In this document: positions 8,462-15,924 of the stretch, one piece after another
Position numbering within the stretch: the first letter of the stretch is position 1
How the letters are laid out: each line of letters begins with the position of its first letter
Assembly: GCF_013393945.1 (NCBI RefSeq)
Contig: NZ_CP040299.1
Coordinates: forward strand, 79,906 to 143,905
Length of the DNA: 64,000 nucleotides
Origin: Nostoc sp. TCL26-01
GTDB taxonomy: Bacteria > Cyanobacteriota > Cyanobacteriia > Cyanobacteriales > Nostocaceae
Direction: 5' to 3'
Translations under genes and position numbers: made by a program
The notes under the pieces: generated by a model
Database searches by the model: none
The model's input: the letters and a program-made list of their open reading frames with translations, nothing else
Told to the model about the DNA's origin: nothing

Positions 8462-8500
8462 TGGGAACCATTGGTTCCCAAATATTACCAATGAGCGAAC
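8462..8500 (+). repeat. Dispersed copy of the palindromic 39-bp repeat
   Basis: GGGAACCATTGGTTCCC at 8462-8478 is identical to the palindromes in the gene at 5248. The similarity continues rightward through TTACCAAYGAGCGAACG and so matches the last tandem copy and its flank (5724-5762) with about two mismatches. It sits between the divergent genes at 8409(-) and 8519(+), where a protein bound to the palindrome could act as operator control for either gene. Confidence 0.9.
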
Positions 8501-8518
8501 GAGGAAGTATGTATTCTA

Positions 8519-9523
8519 ATGCCCAAAGTGCTTATTCTTCCGCACTATCAGTATGAAAATGAATTTACCAATTTCTTGGATCAGGCAAATACCACTCAGG
8601 CGGATTTTAAGTTCTATCTTCTGCCCCCAGAGAGCGGAAACACCTCCCCATTAAAGAAGTCTCATGCTGATTATCTTGAGATTTTAGAATTTCTGGATAG
8701 CCAAAAAAAACGTTTGGATTTAGATAAAGAAGACCTTCTGATAGCTTTCTACGATGGTGTAATCACTGCTTTGGATCATGGGCTTGCAAATCTATTTATT
8801 GCTGGAGCCAATATAGAAGATTTATATCCATGTACTGCTGTTGTTTCTTTACGATTTATCTCTTGGGGAATTCTTGAGCAAAAATATGATTACTCACTTC
8901 AACGCCATGCACTGTTTCATCTTGTAATGTGTTGTTTGATTGGTGGATATACAAATGTTTCCGCTCATCATCAAACCTATGGATGCCTTCTTGATTTCAA
9001 CAATCAGCTCGTGAGCTTTAACCGTAAGCTTCAAATGGGCTATTATCTATGCTCAAGCAGTCAAAGCGGTTGTTATGATGCTATGCAATCTGAGCGTTAC
9101 GGAAATTCAATTATCAGGTTGTGCAAAGTGCTAAAAGAGGGTATTGATCACAAGAAATTACAGATCATTATTCAGGAGTTAATTATGGGAGATTCAATTA
9201 ATCAATATGGTTTGGGTGATAACATTGCAGGTGATAAAGTTATGGGTGATAAAATTGGCACTCAAATCAACAATTCTCAAGATTTAGTCCAAGCTTCTAA
9301 AGATATCAAAGCTTTATTAGACCAGCTATCCGTAGACTATCCTAGTGATAGTCCTAGAGTTTTGGGAGCAAAGGCTGTAGATCAAGTCGAAAAAAATCCA
9401 GAGCTAAAATCTCGAATTTTGAGAGGAGTTAAAGCAGGTAGCTTTGCAGCTTTGGAAAAAATGATTGATCATCCTGTTGCCAAATTCTTCATTGAGGGAG
9501 CAAAAGAAGTCTTAAAGCCCTAA
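8519..9523 (+). CDS. Conflict-type protein: degenerate zincin-like region plus GDxI repeats
   Basis: The protein has 334 residues. The N-terminal ~200 residues contain HALFH (130-134), spaced like the HExxH of zinc peptidases but with Ala for Glu, then GCLLDF (155-160) and Cys178/Cys185. That order resembles predicted metallopeptidases that carry a CxxDF segment, so I suspect an inactivated or diverged zincin, without proof. Residues ~223-250 show the repeat GDNIAGDKVMGDKI. A helical C-terminus follows, ending in a Gly/Ala-rich amphipathic stretch. GDxI-type repeats of this kind recur in bacterial conflict and effector proteins. An attC-like inverted repeat begins 28 bp after the stop. Confidence 0.65.
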   Translation: MPKVLILPHYQYENEFTNFLDQANTTQADFKFYLLPPESGNTSPLKKSHADYLEILEFLDSQKKRLDLDKEDLLIAFYDGVITALDHGLANLFIAGANIEDLYPCTAVVSLRFISWGILEQKYDYSLQRHALFHLVMCCLIGGYTNVSAHHQTYGCLLDFNNQLVSFNRKLQMGYYLCSSSQSGCYDAMQSERYGNSIIRLCKVLKEGIDHKKLQIIIQELIMGDSINQYGLGDNIAGDKVMGDKIGTQINNSQDLVQASKDIKALLDQLSVDYPSDSPRVLGAKAVDQVEKNPELKSRILRGVKAGSFAALEKMIDHPVAKFFIEGAKEVLKP

Positions 9524-9551
9524 GTATTTTGAGTCGAATGATGTAGCGTTA

Positions 9552-9642
9552 CGGCATAACAACCTCAGTGCAAGGGAACGAAGTTGATTTGTCGCTGTGT
9601 TGCCGAGTTTGTCTGCGTCCGGTGATTAGGAACGTTATGCCG
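9552..9642 (+). repeat. attC-like imperfect inverted repeat downstream of a single gene
   Basis: CGGCATAAC at 9552-9560 and GTTATGCCG at 9634-9642 are perfect inverted repeats bounding 91 bp. Just inside, CCT-C-A on the left and T-TAGG on the right continue an interrupted stem. Integron attC sites begin RYYYAAC and end GTTRRRY, lie directly 3' of a cassette gene in the same orientation, and have imperfect inner arms. This element fits the position, orientation and size, but has one mismatch to the consensus in each outer box. No integron integrase is visible. Confidence 0.5.
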
Positions 9643-9796
9643 CTTCCATAGTTCCAGTTAAAGGAACAACTATTGTCAAATCTCATAACTGCATGGGAAC
9701 GGCGTTCACTTTCTGGTTAAGGAATAATAACCAAAACTGTATTACAATCAATCGACCCCCTGCATCCATTTACTTCTGACTTCTCCCTTTCTTTAG

Positions 9797-10594
9797 TTAA
9801 TTAAATTGAACATAGTAGGAACGATTGTCTAAGTTTTCAGTGGATAATGATGGACTTGCTGAGTCAATTCCCCACCTTACCCACCAAGAACGGTCTGTTA
9901 ATAAATCTGATGAAGACTGCGTTTGTATAGAGAGCATTTCCAGACGTAAACTCTCTATTGCTTCTAATCCATTTTGTAGTAAAGACAGGATTTGTCGCTG
10001 CTGAGTAATCAATTGTCTTGTTCCCAGTATTGCTCTAGCATCTAGTTTTCTGCCAACTGGTAACGGGATACAACGCAGATAATCACCTACAGCATCATTA
10101 AAGCTGCTATTATCCTGGGTATAGCTTCTTTCAACTGCGTTTAATGCTTGAATAGCTCTGTTGATTGTGGATTTATTTATAGCTCCTAAATCAGTGACAA
10201 ACAAGCCGTGAACAGAGTCGAATTTGATGAGTGTATCTCTGGAAATTTCTTCTCCTATAGCTTGAATTTGAGATAATTGTTGTTGGAGTTGATTGACTGC
10301 ATCAACTGGAAATTGGCTCCAATCTAGCTGAGGATTTGTACCAGTATCAACTGTTGCAAAAGTGTACCCTTTTTGGGTAGTTTTTTCCCAAACTAAAGTA
10401 GCTAGTTTGTGATTAGCTGCATTGCTAGAACCGCAAGCATAAACATGAGTACGGGGTGTATTTCCTACCCGTCCGTACTCTACCAGTAATTCCCCATTGG
10501 GCATTACATAACCGCACCAGTATTTGTTATTGTTTGTTCCAGGGCGGACACAAATGAGTTTTTGGACTTTGAGTGCTTGAGTTTTATCTGCCAT
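9797..10594 (-). CDS. WGR-domain protein, copy 1
   Basis: The protein has 265 residues. Residues ~25-80 carry a WGR-type domain: YWCGYVMPNGELLVEYGRVG, then the helix LATLVWEKTTQKGYTFA. In PARPs and some bacterial proteins this domain binds nucleic-acid ends. The remainder is helical, with a conserved-looking block PLPVGRKLDARAILGTRQ. The C-terminus has two related aromatic motifs, DRSWWVRW and NRSYYVQF. The ATG at 10594 is preferred because the paralog uses the same one; an upstream start would add 11 residues. It is nearly identical to the next gene upstream (10967) and lies downstream of the AAA+ gene in the same direction. Confidence 0.8.
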   Translation of the reverse strand: MADKTQALKVQKLICVRPGTNNNKYWCGYVMPNGELLVEYGRVGNTPRTHVYACGSSNAANHKLATLVWEKTTQKGYTFATVDTGTNPQLDWSQFPVDAVNQLQQQLSQIQAIGEEISRDTLIKFDSVHGLFVTDLGAINKSTINRAIQALNAVERSYTQDNSSFNDAVGDYLRCIPLPVGRKLDARAILGTRQLITQQRQILSLLQNGLEAIESLRLEMLSIQTQSSSDLLTDRSWWVRWGIDSASPSLSTENLDNRSYYVQFN

Positions 10595-10661
10595 AATTAA
10601 ACACCAATAAAGTTGTTGCCCGCCCAATCATTTCGTCGGATATTGAGCGGGGTATAATCAC

Positions 10662-10736
10662 TTAGTTGAAATCAGAAAAATCGATGATGTCGCTGTGCAA
10701 ATTTTCACTGGTTGCATGAAAAGTGACAGAGCGATC
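10662..10736 (-). pseudogene. Relic 3' end of the Ycf46-like ATPase gene
   Basis: These ~75 bp are nearly identical to the last 75 bp of the ATPase gene, including its stop (11832-11906). They encode the same tail, ending HSDIIDFSDFN. Homology stops abruptly at about 10737. This is a by-product of the tandem duplication that also produced the second WGR gene, and it marks one breakpoint of that event. Confidence 0.85.
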
Positions 10737-10889
10737 ATAGTGCAAGTAATCTGGCTGCAACCGAATCTATCGAGCGGCAAGAACCGAGTTTATGCGAACC
10801 GTGAATTTTGAGATGAGCTATGAGTCTTTTACTGGCTCCCCATCCAACCAAAAGGAATCAGAAGTCAGAAGATATAGTTGTCTTAACTA

Positions 10890-11908
10890 CTGAATAATAA
10901 CCAAAACTGTATTACTATCAATCAACACCCTGCATCTATTTACTTCTAACTTCTCCCTTTCTTTAGTTAATTAAATTGGACATAGTAGGAACGATTGTCT
11001 AAATTTTCGGAAGATAATGATGGACTTACTGAGTCAATTCCCCACCTTACCCACCAAGAGCGTTCAGTTAATAAATCTGATGAAGACTGCGTTTGTATAG
11101 AGAGCATTTCCTGGCGTAAACTCTCTATTGCTTCTAATCCATTTTGTAGTAAAGACAGGATTTGTCGCTGCTGAGTAATCAATTGTCTTGTTCCCAGTAT
11201 TGCTCTAGCATCTAGTTTTCTGCCAACTGGTAACGGGATACAACGCAGATAATCTCCTACGGCATCATTAAAACTGTTATTATCCTGGTTATAGCTTCTT
11301 TCAACTGCGTTTAATGCCAGAGTAGCTCTGTTGATTGTGGATTGATTTATAGCTCCTAAATCAGTAATAAACAAGCCGTGAACGCAGTCAAATTTAATCA
11401 GCGTATCTCTGGAAATTTTATCTCCTATAGCTTGAATTTGAGATAATTTTTGTTGGAGTTGATTTACTGCATCAACTGGAAATTGACTCCAATCAAGCTG
11501 AGGATTTGTACCAATATCTACTGTTGCAAAAGTGTAGCCTTTTTGAGTGGTTTTTTCCCAAACTAAAGTGGCTAGCTTGTTATTAGCTGCATTGCTAGAA
11601 CCGCAAGCATAAACATGAGTTCGCGGTGTATTTCCTACCCGCCCGTACTCTACTAGTAATTCCCCATTGGGCATTACATAACCGCACCAATATTTGTTAT
11701 TGTTTGTTCCAGGGCGGACACAAATGAGTTTTTGGACTTTGAGTGCTTGATTTTTATCTGCCATAATTAAACACCAATAAAGTTGTTACCCGCCCAATCA
11801 TTTCGTCAGATGTTGAGCGGGTTGGAATTACTTAGTTGAAATCAGAAAAATCGATGATGTCGCTGTGCGAATTTTCACTGGTTGAATGAAAGGTGACAGA
11901 GCGCTCGC
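10890..11908 (-). repeat. Copy B of a ~1-kb tandem duplication
   Basis: This is the partner of 9720-10738 at an offset of 1170 bp. It contains the WGR gene 10967-11764 and the true 3' end of the AAA+ gene. The 3' flank (AATAATAACCAAAACTGTAT and following) is shared by both copies. Confidence 0.9.
10967..11764 (-). CDS. WGR-domain protein, copy 2
   Basis: This 265-residue paralog of the gene at 9797 shares most residues. Differences are scattered, for example INQSTINRATLALNAVERSY instead of INKSTINRAIQALNAVERSY. It has the same WGR core near residues 25-44 and the same C-terminal DRS/ERSWWVRW and NRSYYVQF motifs. It starts 67 bp after the AAA+ gene and is probably the original member, because it keeps its place next to the intact ATPase. 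Both copies remain open with no stop codons, so both are probably functional. A role with the ATPase in nucleic-acid handling is inferred from context. Confidence 0.8.
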   Translation of the reverse strand: MADKNQALKVQKLICVRPGTNNNKYWCGYVMPNGELLVEYGRVGNTPRTHVYACGSSNAANNKLATLVWEKTTQKGYTFATVDIGTNPQLDWSQFPVDAVNQLQQKLSQIQAIGDKISRDTLIKFDCVHGLFITDLGAINQSTINRATLALNAVERSYNQDNNSFNDAVGDYLRCIPLPVGRKLDARAILGTRQLITQQRQILSLLQNGLEAIESLRQEMLSIQTQSSSDLLTERSWWVRWGIDSVSPSLSSENLDNRSYYVQFN

Positions 11909-13511
11909 GATTTCTCTCGCCAGCTTCTGTTTCAGGTGCAGCCCATGTTGCGCCTCCAGAACGCGCCCATTTTCGCAGTTCTTCTAGTTCTCTGGTGTTA
12001 GCTTTAAATTGAGCCGGAGTCCTATGAAGTTCTGCTAACAGGTCTTCAACAGACACATTGACTTTTCGGGTTTTGGCATAGGAGTAACTAGCACATTGTT
12101 GGACTACTTTTCTAATTTCTGCACCCGTATAATCCGCGCTCACAGAAGCTAACCTCTCCATTTCAGGTTTCTTAATTGCAACTTTGCAGTGATTTAACTG
12201 TACATTCCAGATATCTCTTCTGGCTTCTAAATTCGGCAAATCAACATAGAATATTTTGGTGAACCGCCTTTTGGTTTCGTCTTTAATTCCCCAAGGTCGG
12301 TTACAAGTTGCTGCTACAAATACACTGCTTTTGTTTTCCTCAAACCATGTGAGGAAATAGCCAAACATTCTTGCACTTGTACCACTGTCAGATTCTACGG
12401 CGTTCCCTCCTGGCATGAGCTTGTCAAACTCATCGATGAACAGGATACTAGGTGCAAGGTCTTCTGCGGCTTGGATGTATTCCCGCAATCGTTCTTCACT
12501 TGCGCCCAGTTCTCGACTCATCAAACTGCCAGTATCCATAATTAAACTAGGCAGACCCCACAGTTGCGAGATGGTTTTGACGCACAAAGTCTTACCAGTA
12601 CCTCCCACACCAACCCATAACGCCCCAGAAGGAAAGGGGATGTTGTATTTTTCTTGAGCCTCTGGTTCCAGCAGTGCAGCCATCGTTTCTGCCCATTCTG
12701 TAACTGCTGGCAATCCTTGTACAGCCACATCAGGAGATTCTGCATAACGAATCCCCTTAGCGGCGAATTTCTTTTGTTTGTGTTTGGACAGAAATTCAAT
12801 TGCCCCCACATCAACCTTTCTTAAGGATGTGGCACATAGAGAAATGGCATCTTCTATTGCTTCATAAGACATCCCCTGCAAAGCGCGGATGAGGCGCTTC
12901 TTGTCTGATGGGCTAATGTGTATGGGTAGTTCAGCACCTTGAGCGATCGCACTTTTTTTCAGTGCTTCTACTCTTGTGTCAAATATGTGTTCCGTTTCCT
13001 GCTGTGTGGGGTTAGGATTGTGCATATCCGCAATCAAGTCTTGGAAGACTTTGGGTGTCCTCAAATTGTCATGCAGGATAACCAGTCGATGGGAGCTACG
13101 CTTGGCTGCATTGAAAGTATCGATCGCCAGACGCACAAATACTGGATTGGGGTTGATTCCAGTAATAAAGGGGTAGATATCTTTGAGGATGAAAAGTTTT
13201 CGGACACTCGTGTTGTTAGCACACTCAGCCTCAATGTGTTTCAAGAGTGCTTCTATGGGATGTCCTTTGGCATCAAAATTAGGAGCTGGTGTTTTAGGAA
13301 GTCCCGTAACTTTGCCAGAACGCATTTTTGGTTCTACTTTCTGCAAAGACTTAGCTATATCCCAAATGTAACTTTCCATACCAAGACGGAGAGCAATATC
13401 AACAATTAGCTGATGAGTAATGTTGATTTCGCTGGCTGTCGGAGAATTGATTGCTACTGTGGCACAACCAGCGTGAAACGAAGTGATGACTTCTTGTGTG
13501 TTAAATGTCAT
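11832..13511 (-). CDS. Ycf46-like AAA+ ATPase
   Basis: The protein has 559 residues. The N-terminal ~240 residues resemble the Ycf46 N-terminal region (LFILKDIYPFI, RLVILHDNLRTP, helical EAIEDAISLCATSL). The AAA+ module follows: Walker A GVGGTGKT at 301-308, Walker B ILFIDE at 356-361, the SGTSARMFGYFLTWFEE segment typical of Ycf46, sensor-1 Asn404, and the arginine pair RR at 415-416. It ends in an acidic tail. Ycf46 is conserved in cyanobacteria and plastids, and its exact substrate is uncertain. Here it is co-directional with DUF2997 and DUF1257 (Ycf35) genes upstream and WGR genes downstream, which suggests a shared complex. Confidence 0.85.
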   Translation of the reverse strand: MTFNTQEVITSFHAGCATVAINSPTASEINITHQLIVDIALRLGMESYIWDIAKSLQKVEPKMRSGKVTGLPKTPAPNFDAKGHPIEALLKHIEAECANNTSVRKLFILKDIYPFITGINPNPVFVRLAIDTFNAAKRSSHRLVILHDNLRTPKVFQDLIADMHNPNPTQQETEHIFDTRVEALKKSAIAQGAELPIHISPSDKKRLIRALQGMSYEAIEDAISLCATSLRKVDVGAIEFLSKHKQKKFAAKGIRYAESPDVAVQGLPAVTEWAETMAALLEPEAQEKYNIPFPSGALWVGVGGTGKTLCVKTISQLWGLPSLIMDTGSLMSRELGASEERLREYIQAAEDLAPSILFIDEFDKLMPGGNAVESDSGTSARMFGYFLTWFEENKSSVFVAATCNRPWGIKDETKRRFTKIFYVDLPNLEARRDIWNVQLNHCKVAIKKPEMERLASVSADYTGAEIRKVVQQCASYSYAKTRKVNVSVEDLLAELHRTPAQFKANTRELEELRKWARSGGATWAAPETEAGERNRERSVTFHSTSENSHSDIIDFSDFN

Positions 13512-13587
13512 ATATTTGGTTTGGTTTCAAAACATCATTGAGCTAAAAGGAAGCGTTTTTAGGTAGTCGCTTCCTCTTAGCTTCTAC

Positions 13588-13785
13588 TTACCCGTCGATT
13601 TCAACGGTTGAGAATGTGGTAATCGTAGGTTCAACGTACATCTGTGGTTTTGCTGTCACCTCAAGCTGTCCGAGTGCTTCTAAAGGTTCTGTGAGGTTTC
13701 GACAACTAGAGTCAGGTACACCTACCACTTCTACCTGTAAAGGTTGCCCCTTTTTCTGTTTGATAATAATTTGAGTTTGTGACAT
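13588..13785 (-). CDS. DUF2997 family protein
   Basis: This 65-residue protein has the DUF2997 pattern: a short N-terminal strand (TQIIIKQKKGQPLQVEVVGV), then PDSSCRNLTEPLEALGQLEV with the characteristic Ser-Ser-Cys and helix, then a polar tail. The start has an AGGAG ribosome site at good spacing. It sits 12 bp after the DUF1257 gene and 76 bp before the Ycf46-like gene. DUF2997 genes are often neighbours of DUF1257 genes in cyanobacteria. The function is unknown; it may be a small subunit of the same complex. Confidence 0.8.
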   Translation of the reverse strand: MSQTQIIIKQKKGQPLQVEVVGVPDSSCRNLTEPLEALGQLEVTAKPQMYVEPTITTFSTVEIDG

Positions 13786-13797
13786 TTTTCACTCCTA

Positions 13798-14304
13798 TTA
13801 CTGCCAATTATTCCAATCGTTACCATTTGAATTTGAGACAGTTAAACTTACTTTCTTAGTAAGAGTTGTTTGTAAGCTGCCATCATCAAGAGTAGATTGT
13901 TGATAATCCCAAATTTCTGGAGGGTAGTGGATGTTGATGTAAGCTTGGTTATGAGCAAGTTGCACTGATTCTTGGAAATTTCGCACATTACCAAAGACGC
14001 TACCCAATAGATTTTGGTTGAAATCCCAAGCATCTACTTTAATTTCGTAGGCATTTAATGTTGGGTTTTTGGCAAATCCAACATCAACTAAAGCATCACG
14101 ATTGCGAGTCTTTAAGTAAGTGCGACGGATGATGATTTCTGCCTCATCTGTATTCAGCCTGTCGTAATCATTGAATAGTTGCATTGGAGATTCATAGATT
14201 TCAACTGGAATATCTATCTGATGAGATGCCAGTAGTGACTTTAGTCCTTCGACAAGAGCTTGCTTGTTTATCAGTGTTGTTTTTATGCTCGAAAAATGGC
14301 TCAT
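13798..14304 (-). CDS. DUF1257 (Ycf35) family protein
   Basis: The protein has 168 residues. The N-terminus MSHFSSIKTTLINKQALVEG and the following helix match the start of Ycf35/DUF1257 proteins, as does the alpha/beta middle (AYEIKVDAWDFNQNLLGSVF, then AHNQAYINIHYPPEIWDYQQ). The C-terminus is longer than in plastid Ycf35 and ends in a Trp/Asn-rich tail. A GGATGG sequence precedes the ATG. It is the first gene of the tight DUF1257-DUF2997-AAA+ unit. The molecular role of the family is not established. Confidence 0.8.
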   Translation of the reverse strand: MSHFSSIKTTLINKQALVEGLKSLLASHQIDIPVEIYESPMQLFNDYDRLNTDEAEIIIRRTYLKTRNRDALVDVGFAKNPTLNAYEIKVDAWDFNQNLLGSVFGNVRNFQESVQLAHNQAYINIHYPPEIWDYQQSTLDDGSLQTTLTKKVSLTVSNSNGNDWNNWQ

Positions 14305-14378
14305 AAATTATTTCCATCCTTACATTTGGTGATTTATTCGTTATCTCGTTGTTACTCCCTATAGTGGGAACTAGGGGA

Positions 14379-14482
14379 CTAGTACCGCAAAGCGGAATTC
14401 AAAATTCAAAATTCAAAATGAATACAGTGTAGGGTTTTCAGCGATTTTAAATGGTCTGTTTATTTACGCCTTGCGGTACTAG
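14379..14482. mobile_element. Possible small MITE-like inverted-repeat element
   Basis: CTAGTACCGCAA at 14379-14390 and TTGCGGTACTAG at 14471-14482 are perfect inverted repeats enclosing ~80 bp, and the match continues imperfectly inward through GCG/CGC. The enclosed DNA holds a run of AATTCAAA-type tandem units typical of Nostoc short repeats. It lies in a non-coding gap (14305-14570) that also contains CAATCCC tandem repeats near 14547-14573. The size fits a miniature element, but no target-site duplication is obvious. Confidence 0.45.
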
Positions 14483-14570
14483 GGACTGGGAAGATGAAGA
14501 AGAATAACTAGGGACTGGCGAAATATCTTCCTCATACTCAATACCCAATCCCCAATCCCCAACCCAATCC

Positions 14571-15704
14571 CTAATCTTCAGAAGTGGCAAACACTACCCA
14601 ATCAGAACGGTCATCTAGGGAACTTTCAGCAATTGCAATTTCTCTCAGTTTTTGTTGTTCTTGCAGCATAGAAGCTGAAATTTCAGCAATTTTATTTTCC
14701 AGTTCTGACCGTCTTGATACTTGTTCTTTCGGTGATATTTTCGTATCCTCAACTATCTGTTCAATATTGTTCATTAAAACAGTTAATGAAGGCACAGCAC
14801 TGTTATCAGCATTGAGCAGTAACACTCGTGCTTTCTTAAGTTGTTTTTCAATGAACTTGCGAAACCGTACAGGTTTCTTTCCTGGTTCCCATGCTGCTAA
14901 TGCCTCAATGAGTTCTCCCGCTAGTTTCTCACCAGATGAGATTGCTGCTGTTGCTAAACTTCTTTCCAGATTTTGGTCGTACTGCTCGATATAACGAGTG
15001 ATTTCTCCTAAGATACGAGCCTGTTCTTCTGATAGTTGTGTTGCTAGTGGTTTAACTATTTCAGGTCTAGCAATGGTAACTTGAAGATAATCATCAATTT
15101 CTTCTCTGGATGGATAAGCTAACAGCATTTCGTTGCGTGCTAATTCATAATCTTCAGCATTTAAATTCCATGCTTGTAACTGAAGGAACTTATCAAGTCG
15201 CCCAGTATATTCTGCCAATCCTTGCTCGTATTTTGTATGTAATTCAGTGCGAAGTGCTGGAGCAAGTTCGTCACGAATATGCAACAGTTGAGTCCACACA
15301 ATTTGTGCCAATTCAATAGCACAAACCATGACAGAGCCATCTAGGGTAGTCCATTCTTTGACAGATTCAATTTCTGTTCGCAAAACCGCAGCAGCATCTT
15401 CTAAAGCTCTGAATACAGGAATACCACGCAAACCTACTTCGCTGCGCGTGACTTTTTCGAGGTCTGATTCCAGGTATTGTGTATTTTGGTCAGTAGTAAC
15501 AGTAGAATCTGCTTGGAAAGAACTTTTACCAGAAAGTACCTGATGCCAGGATGGTGCTTTTTTCTTGGTGGCATTTTTCAAGCTAATTTTGAATCGCACC
15601 TTGGTTTTGTTTAAGGTTCTCAGGTCATGGTTTCTGACAGTAGCAACATTTAGTAGACTCGATGAAGTTTCGGGTAATGTAGGGGAGGTTATTACTTGTG
15701 TCAT
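14571..15704 (-). CDS. Hypothetical protein of the Ycf46-like cluster
   Basis: The protein has 377 residues and no family I recognise. A basic, Ser/Thr-rich N-terminus is followed by mostly helical sequence with coiled-coil character, especially around SEEQARILGEITRYIEQYDQ and the final EQVSRRSELENKIAEISASM. The extreme C-terminus DDRSDWVVF resembles the NRSYYVQF and DRSWWVRW motifs of the two WGR proteins in this cluster. It lies upstream of the DUF1257 gene in the same direction, separated by a ~265-bp repeat-rich gap, so it may have its own promoter. A structural or scaffold role is possible but unproven. Confidence 0.65.
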   Translation of the reverse strand: MTQVITSPTLPETSSSLLNVATVRNHDLRTLNKTKVRFKISLKNATKKKAPSWHQVLSGKSSFQADSTVTTDQNTQYLESDLEKVTRSEVGLRGIPVFRALEDAAAVLRTEIESVKEWTTLDGSVMVCAIELAQIVWTQLLHIRDELAPALRTELHTKYEQGLAEYTGRLDKFLQLQAWNLNAEDYELARNEMLLAYPSREEIDDYLQVTIARPEIVKPLATQLSEEQARILGEITRYIEQYDQNLERSLATAAISSGEKLAGELIEALAAWEPGKKPVRFRKFIEKQLKKARVLLLNADNSAVPSLTVLMNNIEQIVEDTKISPKEQVSRRSELENKIAEISASMLQEQQKLREIAIAESSLDDRSDWVVFATSED

Positions 15705-15837
15705 CGTTCTGATTTTTGTAAATTAGTCAGCAAAATTCCCCCAAGAAGTGAGCGCATATATGTTGTTAGTTCATTGCTCACTTCTTAACTGCAAAGGAGA
15801 ATTTTCTCTCATCTTTAGTGCGTAAGCACCGCCAAAC

Positions 15838-15874
15838 CAAATCACTCCGTTAGGGGAAATAACGGAGTGATTTG
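15838..15874 (-). terminator. Strong hairpin between two minus-strand genes
   Basis: A perfect 15-bp stem (15838-15852 with 15860-15874) surrounds a 7-nt loop. It lies ~50 bp after the stop of the 298-aa gene and before the 377-aa gene. The minus-strand 3' side is followed by a mixed T/G stretch rather than a clean T run, so it may be an attenuator or processing site rather than a simple terminator. Confidence 0.5.
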
Positions 15875-15924
15875 TTATCAGCAACTTGTGAAAAGAACAC
15901 TGAAAGCGAACACAGATAAACCAG

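Larger units (their letters stand above)
9720..10738 (-). repeat. Copy A of a ~1-kb tandem duplication
   Basis: This segment matches 10890-11908 at a constant offset of 1170 bp. It contains a complete WGR-protein gene, its ~95-bp 3' flank, its ~70-bp upstream region, and the last ~75 bp of the AAA+ gene. A non-matching ~150-bp stretch (10739-10889) separates the two copies. Divergence is only a few percent, so the duplication is fairly recent. Confidence 0.9.
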
